NCBI GenBank assembly: GCA_025917655.1
Contig: CP084611.1
Span: 434,001-498,000 of the forward strand
Source of the DNA: Chlorella sorokiniana
Lineage: Eukaryota; Chlorophyta; Trebouxiophyceae; Chlorellales; Chlorellaceae
Reading direction: 5' to 3'
DNA: 64,000 bases
Part shown: positions 23,101 to 33,967 of the stretch, in pieces
Layout of the letters: each line of letters begins with the position of its first letter
Position numbering within the stretch: the first letter of the stretch is position 1
Notes under the pieces: generated by a model
Databases searched by the model: none
The model's input: only the letters and a program-made list of their open reading frames with translations
Told to the model about the DNA's origin: nothing
Position numbers and translations under genes: made by a program

Positions 23101-26100
23101 GGGGAAAGGGCTCAGGGGTGTGCTGTACTGTGGCAACGGCTGCTGGGGTGAGGAAGGAAGCTGCGGGGGACAACGGCACTGAGAGCAGCGCACGGCTGAG
23201 GGACCCTCGCAGAGGCCGTGCCAGCAGCTTGCAGATGCCAGCCACCCCGCGCCCACCTGAGGGTGTAGAAAGAGGTGGAGTAGGCAGGGGCGTACGCATC
23301 GGAGGTGGGCGAGTCGGACTGGGGGCCTGCGCTGCCGGGCTCAGCATGGTCTGCGCCGGCAAGAGGGGCAGCACACCGCGTCATGCGGCGTGCCAAGCAG
23401 CGAAGCAGGGCGCAGCGACCGCGCAGCCACCGCCGTGGCTCTCTTTCATGGCTGGAGGCAGCCGGCCAGCGCGGCGGAGCCGCCACTTCTCATCATCCTT
23501 AAGTAGGCCAACAGCGAGGCCGTGGCACAAGAGCTGCCCCCCCCCAGAGAAAAACGCACATCCACATCCACACCACACTCTCTCTCACACACACACACAC
23601 GTAAGCCCCCTGGCGCACCCGCCAGTATGAAGGCCGCGTCGTTGTCGTGCGTGTGCACCATGTTGTACCCGTCGTCCTCCAGGTCCACTGGCAGGCAGAC
23701 CTCGGTGAAGTCGTCGCCGTCGGCGTCAGACACGTACATGGTGACTGCGAGGTACCCCGGGGGTGTCCGGGGGAGGGGATTTGAGAGATTGAGAGATGAG
23801 CACACAGGGTTACAGCCCAGTGGATAGCAAGAGGCAGCAGGGCTTCAAACTGCGGCGGAGCAGGGAGGCTTCAGCCCGGCGTGCCGGCTGCAAGGCGACC
23901 CGCGCGAGGCCAGCCGGGCGGCAGCGCCGGCGACCGCCCGCACCCGAGCGCCCAGAGATGCCCGTGCCGGGCGCCTTGCGCGCCTTGCCGTCTGGGCCCA
24001 CCGGGCACTCGGAGGGCACCGCCAGGTACACCTTCTTGGCAACAATCTGCGCGGGAACACAGCAGGGCAGCACGGAACGAAGATAAGTTGATCCACTTTG
24101 CTGCAAAACCCCGGGCACCTGGGCATCCAGCATGCATGCCCGGCGCGTCAGCCAACCATCCCCACCGACACCCCCACCTCGAAGAGGTTGCCGCAGGGCA
24201 CCATCTTGGCCACGGGGGTCTTGAAGAAATCCAAGGATACCACGTAGTGTAGGTCCTTGTCCCAGCTGCGGCAGCAGGCACACAGCGAGGGAGGTGGCCA
24301 CGCATGCGATGCCAGGGAGGGCAGGGAGCAGGCAGGGGAGAAAGGAGGCGCGTCGAGCAGCGATGCACAGAAAAAGCCCGTAAGTGGTCTTGGCGGGGGC
24401 GGGCTACAGCAAGCAGCAGCGTGGCCGCCGCACGGCAGGGAGACAGCGCCAGGGATGGCCCGTGGCAGCCAGCGGCTGTGATCGGCGGTTGGCGGGCAGC
24501 CCTTGCTGCCTCAGCGAGGGCACAGCCCCTGATGCCTCACCCGGGGTACAGACCCTTCTGGCTGGATGCTGAGGCGTAGACCGTGGCAAAAATGGCTTCG
24601 TCAGGGGTAGGCTTGCCCGCATACCTGCGGAACACACGCAAGATCAAAGCGGCATTTGGTCTCCCCCTGGCCGCAGGCGCCGCCTGCCCCACAGGCGCCC
24701 TCAAGCGGCGGCACTGGCGGCAGCCAGCAGGGCCCAGGCAGAGCCGCAGCCGCCAGCGGCGGAGGACCGGCCAAGGTGTGCCAGGCCAAGCCGGCGGCGA
24801 TGCGCACTTCTCCATCTTGCAGCCCCAGTCATAGTCTCGGAAAGAGGAGACGCGGCCGGCGGAGTTGGCTGTGAGGTTGGTCCAGCTCTCGCCAAAGTCT
24901 TGGGAGAGGAAGAGGTCGTATCCGCACCGGGGGCTGTGGGTGGGTGGGTGGGGGTGAGGGGGCGGGCGTGGCCACAAACATGTCTTCATGTTTTTCTTGA
25001 CGACGGCCATGAGCGGTGCTTTCACCACGCCCACAATCACGATCAGGTGTGGGTTTATGCACATTGCAGGTCAGACGTATGGGCGCCGTAGCTCGGGTCA
25101 GCCAGCTCCCAGCCCCCTGCGTCGCTCACCTGCGCGGTCCAGCAGGCACTCATTGCGCCGAACCTTGGCCAGCACCCAGTCGGGCTGGCGGGGGTGCAGG
25201 CGAAGCTCCTGGCCGTACCCCTCCGTACCGCCGGGGCTGGGCAGCGCCTTGAAGCTGGCGCCGTAGTCGCCGCTCACAAAGTGGAAGCGGCCCTGACAGA
25301 AAAGAAAGCAGGGGGCAACACTGAGGGGCACGGCACTTGAGCTGGACAACGATGCGCACTCGGCACTGACGCAACTTGTGAAAGCAGCGCTGTATGCAAG
25401 TTACCGTTCTGCCGGCAGAAACTGTATCTAAAACAGACGGACAGATGGAGTTTCGGGACCGCTGGCCCCCGCACCTTGCCCTGGAACAGGATGCGCTCCG
25501 GCTTCTTCTCGTGCCAATGAAGCTCCATGATGCCCGTCAGCGTGGTGTTGCCCTGCAGGCACAGCGTGCACAGCAAGCAGCTTTGCCCAGGCGGACGACA
25601 GACGCGCGCTGCCGCAGCGGACATTGATTGCTTGCTGTTGTGCGCGGCTGCGGCGTGTGTGCAGCTGAGCAGAGCAGCGGCAGCCGCACCGGGGCAGCGC
25701 TGCGGCCAGCTTGGGTGTGATGTCGGCCCAGGAGCTGGGTGCGCCGCCGGCGTCGGAGCGGTACAGCACCCCCAGGGAAGCCATCGACGTCCATCGTGAG
25801 GGCAAATATGTACTGCAGGAGTGCCGGTGCATATTCGTGTGTGTGAAGAGATGGAGCGACGTGCGGCTTGCAGTCAGACCAGTGGAGTATGGCCAGGTTG
25901 GGACACTGGGCAGCCACGGTAGGTTATGGCAGTTGCCTGCTTCGCGACGCGATTGTAGCCCGCCCAAGCAACACAAGCGTCCGTGCGACCCTATTGCCGG
26001 CAGGCGTGTCGGCTAGCGCCTGCCACAACAGCACACCTGGTCGTTTACTGTGCCGTCTGGTCCTGCAGCCCACTTCAGATCATTGATGCGATGATCCAGA

Positions 26101-26402
26101 GTAATCTGCAAGTTGCAAAGAAAGAGGGCGATGCAGCTTCGTTGCCTTACACCCACACAAGCAGAGCAGGCGGCAGTAGACCGGCAGCTAGCGGCGGAGG
26201 CGGAGGCGCCTTGCCCCTCCACTCACAGGGGACAACGCGCCAGAGGCGGGGTACGTCTTCGAGGCGCAAGTGCCGAGGGTGCCCCCAGCAGGCCTGCTGC
26301 CTTTGCAGCCCGCGCCTGCCTCTCGCACGCATTGCCCTGACAAGCTGCCTGCGCCCCGACAGCGAAACACGCCAGTAGCAGCGGAATGAGCTTCCGTTCC
26401 AT
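19504..26402 (-). CDS. VPS10/sortilin-type sorting receptor
   Basis: Type I receptor of the VPS10 family, which sorts soluble cargo between Golgi and endosome/vacuole. About 21 exons, 914 residues: 26349-26402, 26037-26105, 25690-25812, 25475-25552, 25130-25292, 24808-24933, 24541-24624, 24178-24265, 23944-24046, 23619-23744, 23257-23350, 23007-23067, 22544-22769, 22277-22366, 22009-22071, 21574-21721, 21129-21282, 20751-20937, 20521-20594, 20034-20259, 19504-19910. Signal peptide (KLIPLLLACFAVGAQ), ten-bladed propeller with Asp-box motifs (SQDFGESWTN, SRDAGLTWED), then the Cys-rich 10CC module (CLLGARYDMLRRKRDAAC; ECEYGFERNGTEC), a Gly-rich stalk, one membrane span (FLFVLVTGGILVTVAGVVWA) and an acidic tail (YFEPLAEVDPED). 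Several one-base frame breaks occur, e.g. near 25770, 24930, 21690 and 21200. Intron 1 starts with GC. Confidence 0.92.
20092..20148 (-). repeat. GGC-type codon repeat encoding a Gly/Ser stalk
   Basis: A trinucleotide tract of the GGC/GCC type encodes an uninterrupted Gly run with occasional Ser just before the membrane span of the VPS10 receptor. Confidence 0.85.
23586..23600 (-). repeat. Short intronic TG repeat
   Basis: TG on the transcribed strand, 18 nt after the 5' splice site at 23618 of the VPS10 gene. Confidence 0.85.
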
Positions 26403-26742
26403 ATCTTTAAGCCTCCCTTGCCCAAACTCCAAACAATATGTCACAGATCAAGGGGCGAGCCCCAACTCGTGGAGTTGGTGCTGCGAATGCCGGGTAAAGT
26501 TCTTCGTATGGTCACGGAGCTTGGCGACTGCAGATCTGGGCCGGAGACCTCAGCACTGGTCTAAGCACTGTATTGCAGCAGTACAATGGTGCTGTGAGGC
26601 TGTAGAGCGCCATTGCCACCTAGCACATGTGTTTATTGAACTGCCTGATTTCCCCGTTGCATTGGACGCCGTGAGACATCGTTGCAAGTATTCCACCACT
26701 GCTGAAGCCTCTGTGCACCCATCGGAGATCTGCGATAGCAAA
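26403..26742. promoter_or_regulatory. Divergent promoter between VPS10 receptor and bL25
   Basis: 340 nt separate the two start codons of oppositely transcribed genes. It is AT-richer than the flanks. No TATA box is clear. No gene seen. Confidence 0.55.
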
Positions 26743-28303
26743 ATGCTCCTTCGACAAGCATCACAGCGTGCAGCGGCGTTGCTAGGCGGCGGCTTGGAGT
26801 GCAGCACAAGCGGCCGCTTGCTCGGGCTATGTGCTGCGCGGTATAGTGCGGCAACAGCACAATCAATAAGTGGTGAATAGTAGCGCAACGATACACAGGC
26901 CTCCCAGCTTGTTCAATTGGCAACTGCAAGCTGCCGCCAATGCTCTGCCGCCACGTGCACCTTCTCGTCTGCTCATACAACCTCCTGGCATATGTTTGCA
27001 GAAGCCATACCGCTGGAAGCTGAGATGCGTGGCAGTGTTGGGTCCATTGCTTCCCACAAGCTTCGAAAGGTAGTCTTGTGCGGCATCCGTGCCCCAGCAG
27101 CGCCAGCTGGCTCCCGAAATGCTTGCGGCGCCAGCCGGCAAAACACTATTCAAGCATGCTGCGCCTGAACATCGCATGCCCATGCCGCAGGCGGGCAAGA
27201 CGCCGGGGATCGTGTTCTCGGGGCCGGACGGCGAGCAGCACCTGCTTGCCTTCGAGAGGCAGGGGTTGGCCAAGCTGGTGGCCAAGCTGGGGCGCACTGG
27301 CTGGGCCGTCTCCCTGTTCGACCTGCAAATCCGCAGCGAGGACGGCAGCAGCACAGCCGTGCGCGCGCTGGTAAGCCACCAGAGCCGTGTCTTGCGCTTC
27401 CCGCTGCACAGACCCCTGCATTTCTTGACGCTCTTGCCGCGCCGGCCTGCACAAGCGGCTCCCTGTCCAGCCGCCGCTTCATTTGCTGCCGCTGTGCCGC
27501 CCTTGCAGGGGCGGCAGGTGCATATGACTGCGGACACTGACGCCATTGAAAACGTCACCCTCATAGAGTGCCCAGCCGACCGGCCAGTGCGGGTGGAGGT
27601 GCCGCTCAAGGTGCGCGCAGGAGCGGCGGCCGCCTGGCTCTTGTGCACCCGTCTGGCTGCCTTGCGCTGTGCTGCTGCCTGTGCCAGGCGGCTGCCGACC
27701 GGGCGCGCACGCCCGCATGCGGGCCTCGGCCGTCACAGCCACAGGCAGCATGGCACAGCTGCCCTTCCTCACATGCCTGCTTTCTTCGCCCCGTGCAGGT
27801 GATCGGCGACGACGTGTCGCCGGGCCTGAAAGCTGGCGGCCGCATCAACTGGATACGACGCACCATCCCCTGCCTGGCGCGGGGGACAGCATCCCACGTG
27901 ACTTCACTGTAGACATCAGGTGCGGCGGTACGGCAGTACGGCGGTACTAGCGGCGGGTACCTGCAGAAGCTGGCCAGGCAGTGCTGCCGGCCTGTCATGC
28001 ATGGCCCGCAGCGCTGCTGCGGACTCGAGAGGCCCACCTGGTGTGCCTCACGCATGCAAAGGCCCCATGCTTGCAGCAAGGCGTTGGCAGCAGCCGCCTG
28101 GGGGTGAATTCCATGAGAAGCAGCGGTCGGCATGCAGACCGCTTCCTTTGCATTTAACCCCCACCCTCCCCCTCTCTGCTTTGTGTCACCGCAGCAAGAT
28201 GGGGCTGAACGACAAGCTGTTCTTCACAGACCTGGCGGTACCGCAGGGGGCTGCGCTGCACCGCGTCGACCCGCAGCTGCCCATCCTCAAGATCACCAAG
28301 TGA
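26743..28303 (+). CDS. Organellar ribosomal protein bL25 (TL5/CTC family), probably mitochondrial
   Basis: Large-subunit protein that binds 5S rRNA. Exons: 26743-26872, 27135-27370, 27509-27610, 27799-27919, 28195-28303, about 232 residues. The first exon encodes a basic, Ser/Ala/Arg-rich leader (MLLRQASQRAAALLGGG...) typical of a mitochondrial or plastid transit peptide. The L25 beta-barrel follows (KTPGIVFSG, LAFERQGLAKLV, GWAVSLFDLQI), then the C-terminal beta domain (RVEVPLKVIGDDVSPGLKAG; DSIPRDFTVDIS; QLPILKITK). Exon 27799-27919 lacks one G in the run near 27883, since 122 nt are needed. The acceptor of exon 2 was placed by phase and is the least certain boundary. The gene is divergent from the VPS10 receptor. 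Confidence 0.88.
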
Positions 28304-28653
28304 TTGCGGTGCGGCTGCGGCGGCAGGTTGCGGCCGTGATGCTGGAACTGGAGGAAGACATGCCCAGGAGTGATGCAGAGCTGCCAATCAAAGGAGGCAC
28401 ACGGCTTGGAAGCCTTGTCGGCCGTCGGCTACTGCCGTCAGCTGAGGCTGCGCAAGCTGCCTGCTGCGACCACCCCGCCTGCCACCTGGTCCCAACGCGG
28501 CGCATTGCGGTTCTGGTGCAGCGGCATGCTTTCTCCGACAGCATTACTTGGTGACAGCAACTATGTGAACGCTCGTCACGCCTGCGGCGCAGAGTGCAGC
28601 ATCCAAGGAGTGCAAGGCTCCGCAGGGGCTTGCAAAATCAACAGGGCTCGGCA
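28304..28653. other. Convergent 3' UTRs of bL25 and SET genes
   Basis: 350 nt between two convergent stop codons. No further gene seen. Confidence 0.5.
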
Positions 28654-31535
28654 TCACTTGCCGCCGCCAAAGCCGCGCCCGCCGTTCTTGGCAGCGGCTA
28701 CTTTGCCCTTCTCTTTGCTGCCAGCGCTCGCTGGCTGCTTGCCCTGCCCCGCACTGCCGCCGTTTCTGCCGCTGCCGCTGCTGCTAGGCACGAGCTGCTC
28801 GATGCGCTGCTTGAGGGCGGCGAGGGCGTGAACGAGCAGCTGCTTCTTGTCCATCCTGAACTGCACAGCCAGCCGCTCGTCTCCGCTGAGCGGCTGCTGC
28901 TGCTGCTGTCCGGCCGTGCTCCCTGCAGCGGCTAGCCCCGCCAGCAGCGCCTGGTCGCTTGCCAGGTCGCCCTGGAACTGGCCGAGAGCGATGGCGCACA
29001 GGCCGCACAGCGTGTGCAGCGCGGCCAGCTCAGCGACAGGCACCGCCAGCGGCGCGTCCCACGCGCCCAGCTGCTCCGCCGTGGCTGCACGGCCGCCCAG
29101 GGCCCCTTCGCTGGGTGCACACAGCACACGCACGCCCGCCAGCAGGCGAGGGTCGATGGGCCCTGAAGCAGCTGGCCCCGTTTCTGTGCCCTCTGCGGAC
29201 TGGCGCCGAATGGTGACCTCTGTGTTGGCTCCAGGCCCTGCTAGCTGGAGCGACACGAGTGCCCTCTGCTGCCATGCCGGCAGCGGAGGCAGCTCCGCAT
29301 CGCTGTCGTCCGCGCCGCCGCTCGGGAGCCGACGCCTGCCACCGCCTTGGCTGCCTGCAGGGTGGCAGGGCGGGGGACGCGTGTCGAGGCGGAACAGGAA
29401 GCAGGACTCCCACGCTGAGATCCTTTTCAAAACATCCAACTCTCGCACACGCACTTTTGGCCCCTTTTCATTAGCTTCAGGGCAATGGCGCGTGCATGCT
29501 TGCCCTCCCCCCGCTGCTCACCCTCATGCAGTCTGTTCCGCAGACCCCTCTTCCCCACCCTGAGCAGCTGCCCACCTCGATCAGACCGCGGTCAAAGCGC
29601 AGCTGCACCGTGTCATGCGGGTTCCCCGGAACAACAAAGCCTGGCAGCAGGGCATCGACGGGGGCATTAGAGCAGCGTGCAGGCGGCAGACACCCTGCCG
29701 TGTTGACGTGAGCAGACCGTGTCAACAAGGGTGTGATTCCAGCTGCCCAGCATGGAGTGCCGCGCCAGCACAGCACAGGCTGCATGCCGCGTTTTCGCCA
29801 AGGTGAACAGGCACCCCCCAACAGGCACCCCGCTCCAAGGTTCCCGCCGCCCACCCCACGCCACACAGCCCAGCCCCGCCACTCAGCACGGCCCTCCCAC
29901 CCAAGCACCTCCCCCACCCACCATAGTCCAGCAGCAGGAAGTCGTTGGGCAGAGCACCGTAGCTGATCAGCACCGGCTCCCCCGCCCGCAGCTGCCTGGC
30001 AAGGGGAGAGCCAGACAACTGGGTTCAAACGTGACCTCGGGGCACAGAAAGGGCGGAACAAGCAATGCCGGCCGGTGCGCAAGGCAGACGCGCAGGCCCG
30101 GGTGGGGTGCGGCAGCGCAGCGCAGCGCTCGGCAGGAGGGCCCCGCCTTGCTGTCCGCATGGTACTACCAAGATGAAAGATGCCCCTCGCCCTCCCTTAA
30201 AGATGCAGTAAAGATGCAGTAAAGATGGAGTTGGAGACCTCCCTTAAAGATGTAGTAAAGATGTAGCAAACATGGGAGTGGAGACTGTGTTTTCCCCGTC
30301 GCCAAGGGGCGCACCTGGTGGCCACCATGAGCATGCTGCCCGCCGGCCCCGGGGCAATCTTGGCGTTGGGGGTGAAGGAATGGTTGGCCATGTCTATGAG
30401 CGGCAGCATGGAGGCGGGCTGCACGGCAGGGCGATGGGGGAAGACCGCACACAGTGTGCATGTTGCTCGTCCAGATGGCTGGCAAGGCAGAGGGGCATGT
30501 GATGCCAGGAAGCATGGTCACGCGCGAGCGCTTTCTGCCTGCATCGGGAGCCAGGCAGCCTGCACAAGCAAGCCAAGCCCCTCCATTCCAGCAGGCCGCC
30601 AAAGCATCCAGCGGCAGCGGCAGGGGCGGCGGCGGCCGAGCTTGCCTGGGCGGGGCCGCGGGTGCGAAAGGCGCGAGAGGTGACCACTGCCAGGGCCCAG
30701 CCCAGCGCGTTGGCATCCACCTCGGCGCCCTCAAAGGGGTCCTGGGGGCCCCCGCAGCGGCGCCAGCGTGTCCCGCGAGAAGGCCAGCAGCCACCGGCAG
30801 CGCATCTTGACCTGCTGCGTGACGGGCGGGTACTGCAGCGCGGCCAGCGTGTCTCCGGCGAAAAACATGGGCAGGCCGGGCACGCCGCGCGGCAGGTTGG
30901 CGATGTAGGGGGCGAACGGGGAGGCCTCGCCCAGCAGCCTGTGCGCCAAAACCTGCAGCAGGGTTGGGTGAGGAGGGCATGGGTGTGGGTGTGGGGGAGG
31001 AGGACCGGCGGGGAGGGCCCGCCTAGTGGCCTCCAAACAGACTGGGGCTCGGTGAGAGCCCCCGCCGCCAGGCAGGCCGCAATGTGGCCTTGTGGCAGCC
31101 CAAGCCTGCGACATGGCTGACGATGCGGCGGTCCATGCCGGATGGCATGCGACGCCGTGTGGTGGCAGCTGGCTGCAGCCAGGAAAGGGCACGACGGTCG
31201 CGGCGGCCGCCGCCAGCGCAGCGCCAGCTCAGCACCTGCAGCGCCAGCTTGGCTCCCCAAAGCTCCGCTGGCACCTGCTGCACGAGGGCCAGCAGGCGCG
31301 GGTCACTGCTGTCGTCGTACGTCAGGTGGCAGGGCTGCGGGAGCGCCACCAGGGTGGCGCCTGGTGCGGCGTCGCGAGCGGCCTGCAGACCGTAGCCGTC
31401 GGCGGCGGCGGCGACGGCCACGCCCGCGGCGCTGCCGCCGCGGCTCTCCACCCAGCTGACCAGGTCAGCTGCGGCGCTGGGGCCCGCCGCCGCGCTGCTG
31501 CTGCTGTTGCTGTCCGCTGCTGCTGCTGCTGACAT
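28654..31535 (-). CDS. SET-domain protein lysine methyltransferase, Rubisco LSMT/SETD type
   Basis: Has a split SET domain followed by a substrate-binding domain, as in Rubisco large-subunit methyltransferase and relatives. Exons: 31236-31535, 30646-30952, 30315-30418, 29922-29995, 29576-29640, and a last exon from about 29440 to 28654, about 550 residues. Seen: LVSWVESRGG and GYGLQAARDAAPGATLVALP (SET-N), FRAF-type linker VVTSRAFRTRGP, the catalytic LPLIDMANHSFTPN, then VLISYGALPNDFLLLDYGF with the active-site Tyr, DTVQLRFD, and a helical C-terminus ending in a basic Gly/Lys tail. The donor at 30645 is GCAAGC, a consensus GC donor. Exon 2 has one surplus base in the G/C run near 30750. The start is the Met before a Ser/Ala-rich stretch, so a plastid leader is possible. 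The substrate is not predictable. Confidence 0.88.
30190..30275. repeat. Small intronic minisatellite
   Basis: Imperfect repeats of AAAGATGCAGT / AAAGATGTAGT, with the segment CCTCCCTTAAAGATG occurring twice. It lies in the SET gene intron between exons 30315-30418 and 29922-29995. Confidence 0.8.
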
Positions 31536-32253
31536 GTGCCGACTTGGGCCTGCAGGAGCGCACCCAGTCAAGACGACAGCTTAGCCTCCAGTGGCGCAAC
31601 GGAAGCGGTCCATGCCAATGGCGCAGCACATTGCAGCCGTCCTGCTCACCGTGCCTGCTGCTCAAGAAGAGCTTTACCATGCGCGTCGGTGACACGCCGC
31701 GCACAGAGAAACGCGCGCTGCCAGGCATCTGCAGGCAGGCAGGCACCAGTGGCGGCGGCGGCTCAGGTAGCAGTGAGATGCGGGCACCCTCTCTGGGTGC
31801 GGTCCTTGTATGAGTTGCGCCATCGCCATGCAGTGAGCCCGCATTTACGAACGAGAAGCAGAACGCCGTCGAAAAAAATGCCGCAAGCAGCAGAAAAGTG
31901 TTGAGAGCCCCAGTTGCATGCGACATTAAACCGTGGTGATTCACCTGCATGTTGCAAACCACTATAAGAATCTGAAGAAGCACTGTACACACAAACAAAA
32001 AATGGTCTGAAGAATGGAGCCCAGCAAGTGCTGCTCGTTGGGCGATGAAGCAATTTCAGGAGCACAAACCAACGCAAGGCACACGCAGCCCAATTAACGC
32101 GTGACTGCGCATGTACCGCTCCACAATGTACTGCGTTCTGTTGGTGCATACGGCTACCGCATGATTAAGCACTTTGGTTGAAGCCCAAACATTCGTTTAG
32201 TGCCGATCAAGTGTGTTTGAGGCCGTCCAAGGGGCTCCAGGCTTCTTGAAGCA
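31536..32253. promoter_or_regulatory. Divergent promoter region of SET and expansin genes
   Basis: 718 nt between start codons of oppositely transcribed genes, with an AT-rich core around 31900-32170. No supported gene or clear TATA box. Confidence 0.5.
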
Positions 32254-33682
32254 ATGTGCTCGCTCCGTCCGAGCCTCCTCGTCCTCCTCATTCTGGCTGC
32301 CCGCACCTCAGTGCGTGGGCAGACGGATGCAGCACAGGACCCCTTCAATGTCCCCTCAGACGCAGATCCCTTCGGCGAGCCGCTTGCTGGCGACAGTGGA
32401 CTGGCGGCGACGAACAACAGGGCGCCGGGCATGCAGTCTGGCGGCCCGTCCGCCCCGAGAAGTTCGGGCTGGCGGCTGGCATTGGAGCGCCTGGAGGTGA
32501 GCTTGTGGGAGTTGCCAGAAATGAGGCAGCTTTGCAATTGGCGTCAGCACAGGTCGTCGACGTGGTGCTGGGGGCGGGGGTGTCTCTCCTGCTCCCTCGG
32601 AAGCAAGCCACGGGGAGCTGCCCTGAACCTCACCTGCATGTGCCGCCCCCCGCCCGCAGGCGAGACACGCATGCAGTACCGGGGTGTTGCCACGGTGGCG
32701 TACGCGGAGCAGCCCCTGAGCCCCTATGGCGCCGCCGCCCTTGGCTGCGGACTGGGCTTTGTGTCGCCCGCCTGGCAGTCAAACTACGTGGGCGTTTCTG
32801 CAGACTTCTTCCAGAATGCGCAAGCGTGCGGCCGCTGCATCACGCTGCAGGTGAGGTCCAGTCGATACAGCACGCTGGGGGTGCCCGCTGCATACTGTGC
32901 GGTGTTCCGCATGAGGTGAGCTGCTTGCAACCACCTGTCCACTCTTGGCCATCATGTCCACCCTGCGCAGTGCGATGACCAGAGCTGCGGCCAGCCTGGC
33001 AGGCAGCTGCCGGCCCTGGTGGCCGATGTCTGCGGCTCCTGCACCGGCGCAGACCTCTCTATCTCAAACCCCCTCTTTGCCAACCTGACGGGCCGGGGGC
33101 CAGGCCCAAACCCGTCGATTGTGGTGCGCTGCAGTCCGTGCTGCTTCCCACTTGTGACCAGTCTGGAGGATCCATGTTGAGGGCCGGCCTGGGAGCGAGG
33201 GCACGACGCCATAAATGCAGGGCCCTCTAAACACGATTTAACTGTGTTTTTGTTGTTCCGCCCAAACCCTGCCCAGGTTTCCTGGGACATCATCAGCTGT
33301 GCCCCGCTTACCCAGGGCACCATCAAGCTGCTGCTGAAGCAGGGCGGCAGCGCCTTCTACCAGGCTCTCAACCTCTCCAACGCTGCACAGCCGATAGTGG
33401 CGGTAAAGGTGGGCCGCCACCCGACAGGGTGCTGTTCCATGCAAAAGTGAGGTGCCGCTGGGTGATTCAACGGAGCTGTACCATCCTGATAACCTGCCTC
33501 AGGTCAACGGCCAGACCTTGCAGCGCGGTTCCGACAACTTCTGGGCCTGGAACCCGGGGCAGCCGATCGACCCCACCGCGCCGCTGGATCTGGAGGTGGC
33601 TGGGTCCAACCGACAGGTGCTGCGCGCCCGCGTGCCCTCCCTGCTCAATGCCGACCTCGGGGTGCAGTTCAGCGCCAGCTGA
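32254..33682 (+). CDS. Secreted expansin-like protein
   Basis: Expansin architecture: signal peptide (MCSLRPSLLVLLILAARTSV), a Pro/Asp-rich spacer, a six-stranded double-psi beta-barrel, and a C-terminal carbohydrate-binding-like beta-sandwich. Exons: 32254-32496, 32660-32850, 32971-33123, 33277-33408, 33503-33682, about 299 residues. The barrel shows GVATVAYAEQPLSPYGAAALGCG, FQNAQACGRCITLQ, then LVADVCGSCTGADLSIS with the conserved Asp and paired Cys. The sandwich shows VSWDIISCAPL, QPIVAVKVNGQ, NFWAWNPGQPIDP and LDLEVAGSN with aromatic residues suited to glycan binding. Expected role is non-hydrolytic loosening of the cell wall. The phase between exons 1 and 2 disagrees by one base. TGTAA at 33917-33921 is a likely poly(A) signal. 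Confidence 0.85.
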
Positions 33683-33967
33683 GCACTGCAGATGCCATGC
33701 AGCATATCGCTGCGCCAGAATGATGGGCAGCTGATGCGATGAGCTGCGCCGGGGTTGAGCAGCAGGCCAGCAGCATTGGTATCCCATTCCGGGCCATACA
33801 AAGATGCTCTTCTGGATACATAACTGTGGAATGCGCTGGGGCATGAGGCGTGCTTGCTGTGCACAGCTTGCACTGATGCTCAAGAACCAATGAATTGCAG
33901 TGCATTGAGGGGGACATGTAACAGACAGGGGGATTGCGAGCCTGCGTCAGCAAGGCAGCTGGACAGA

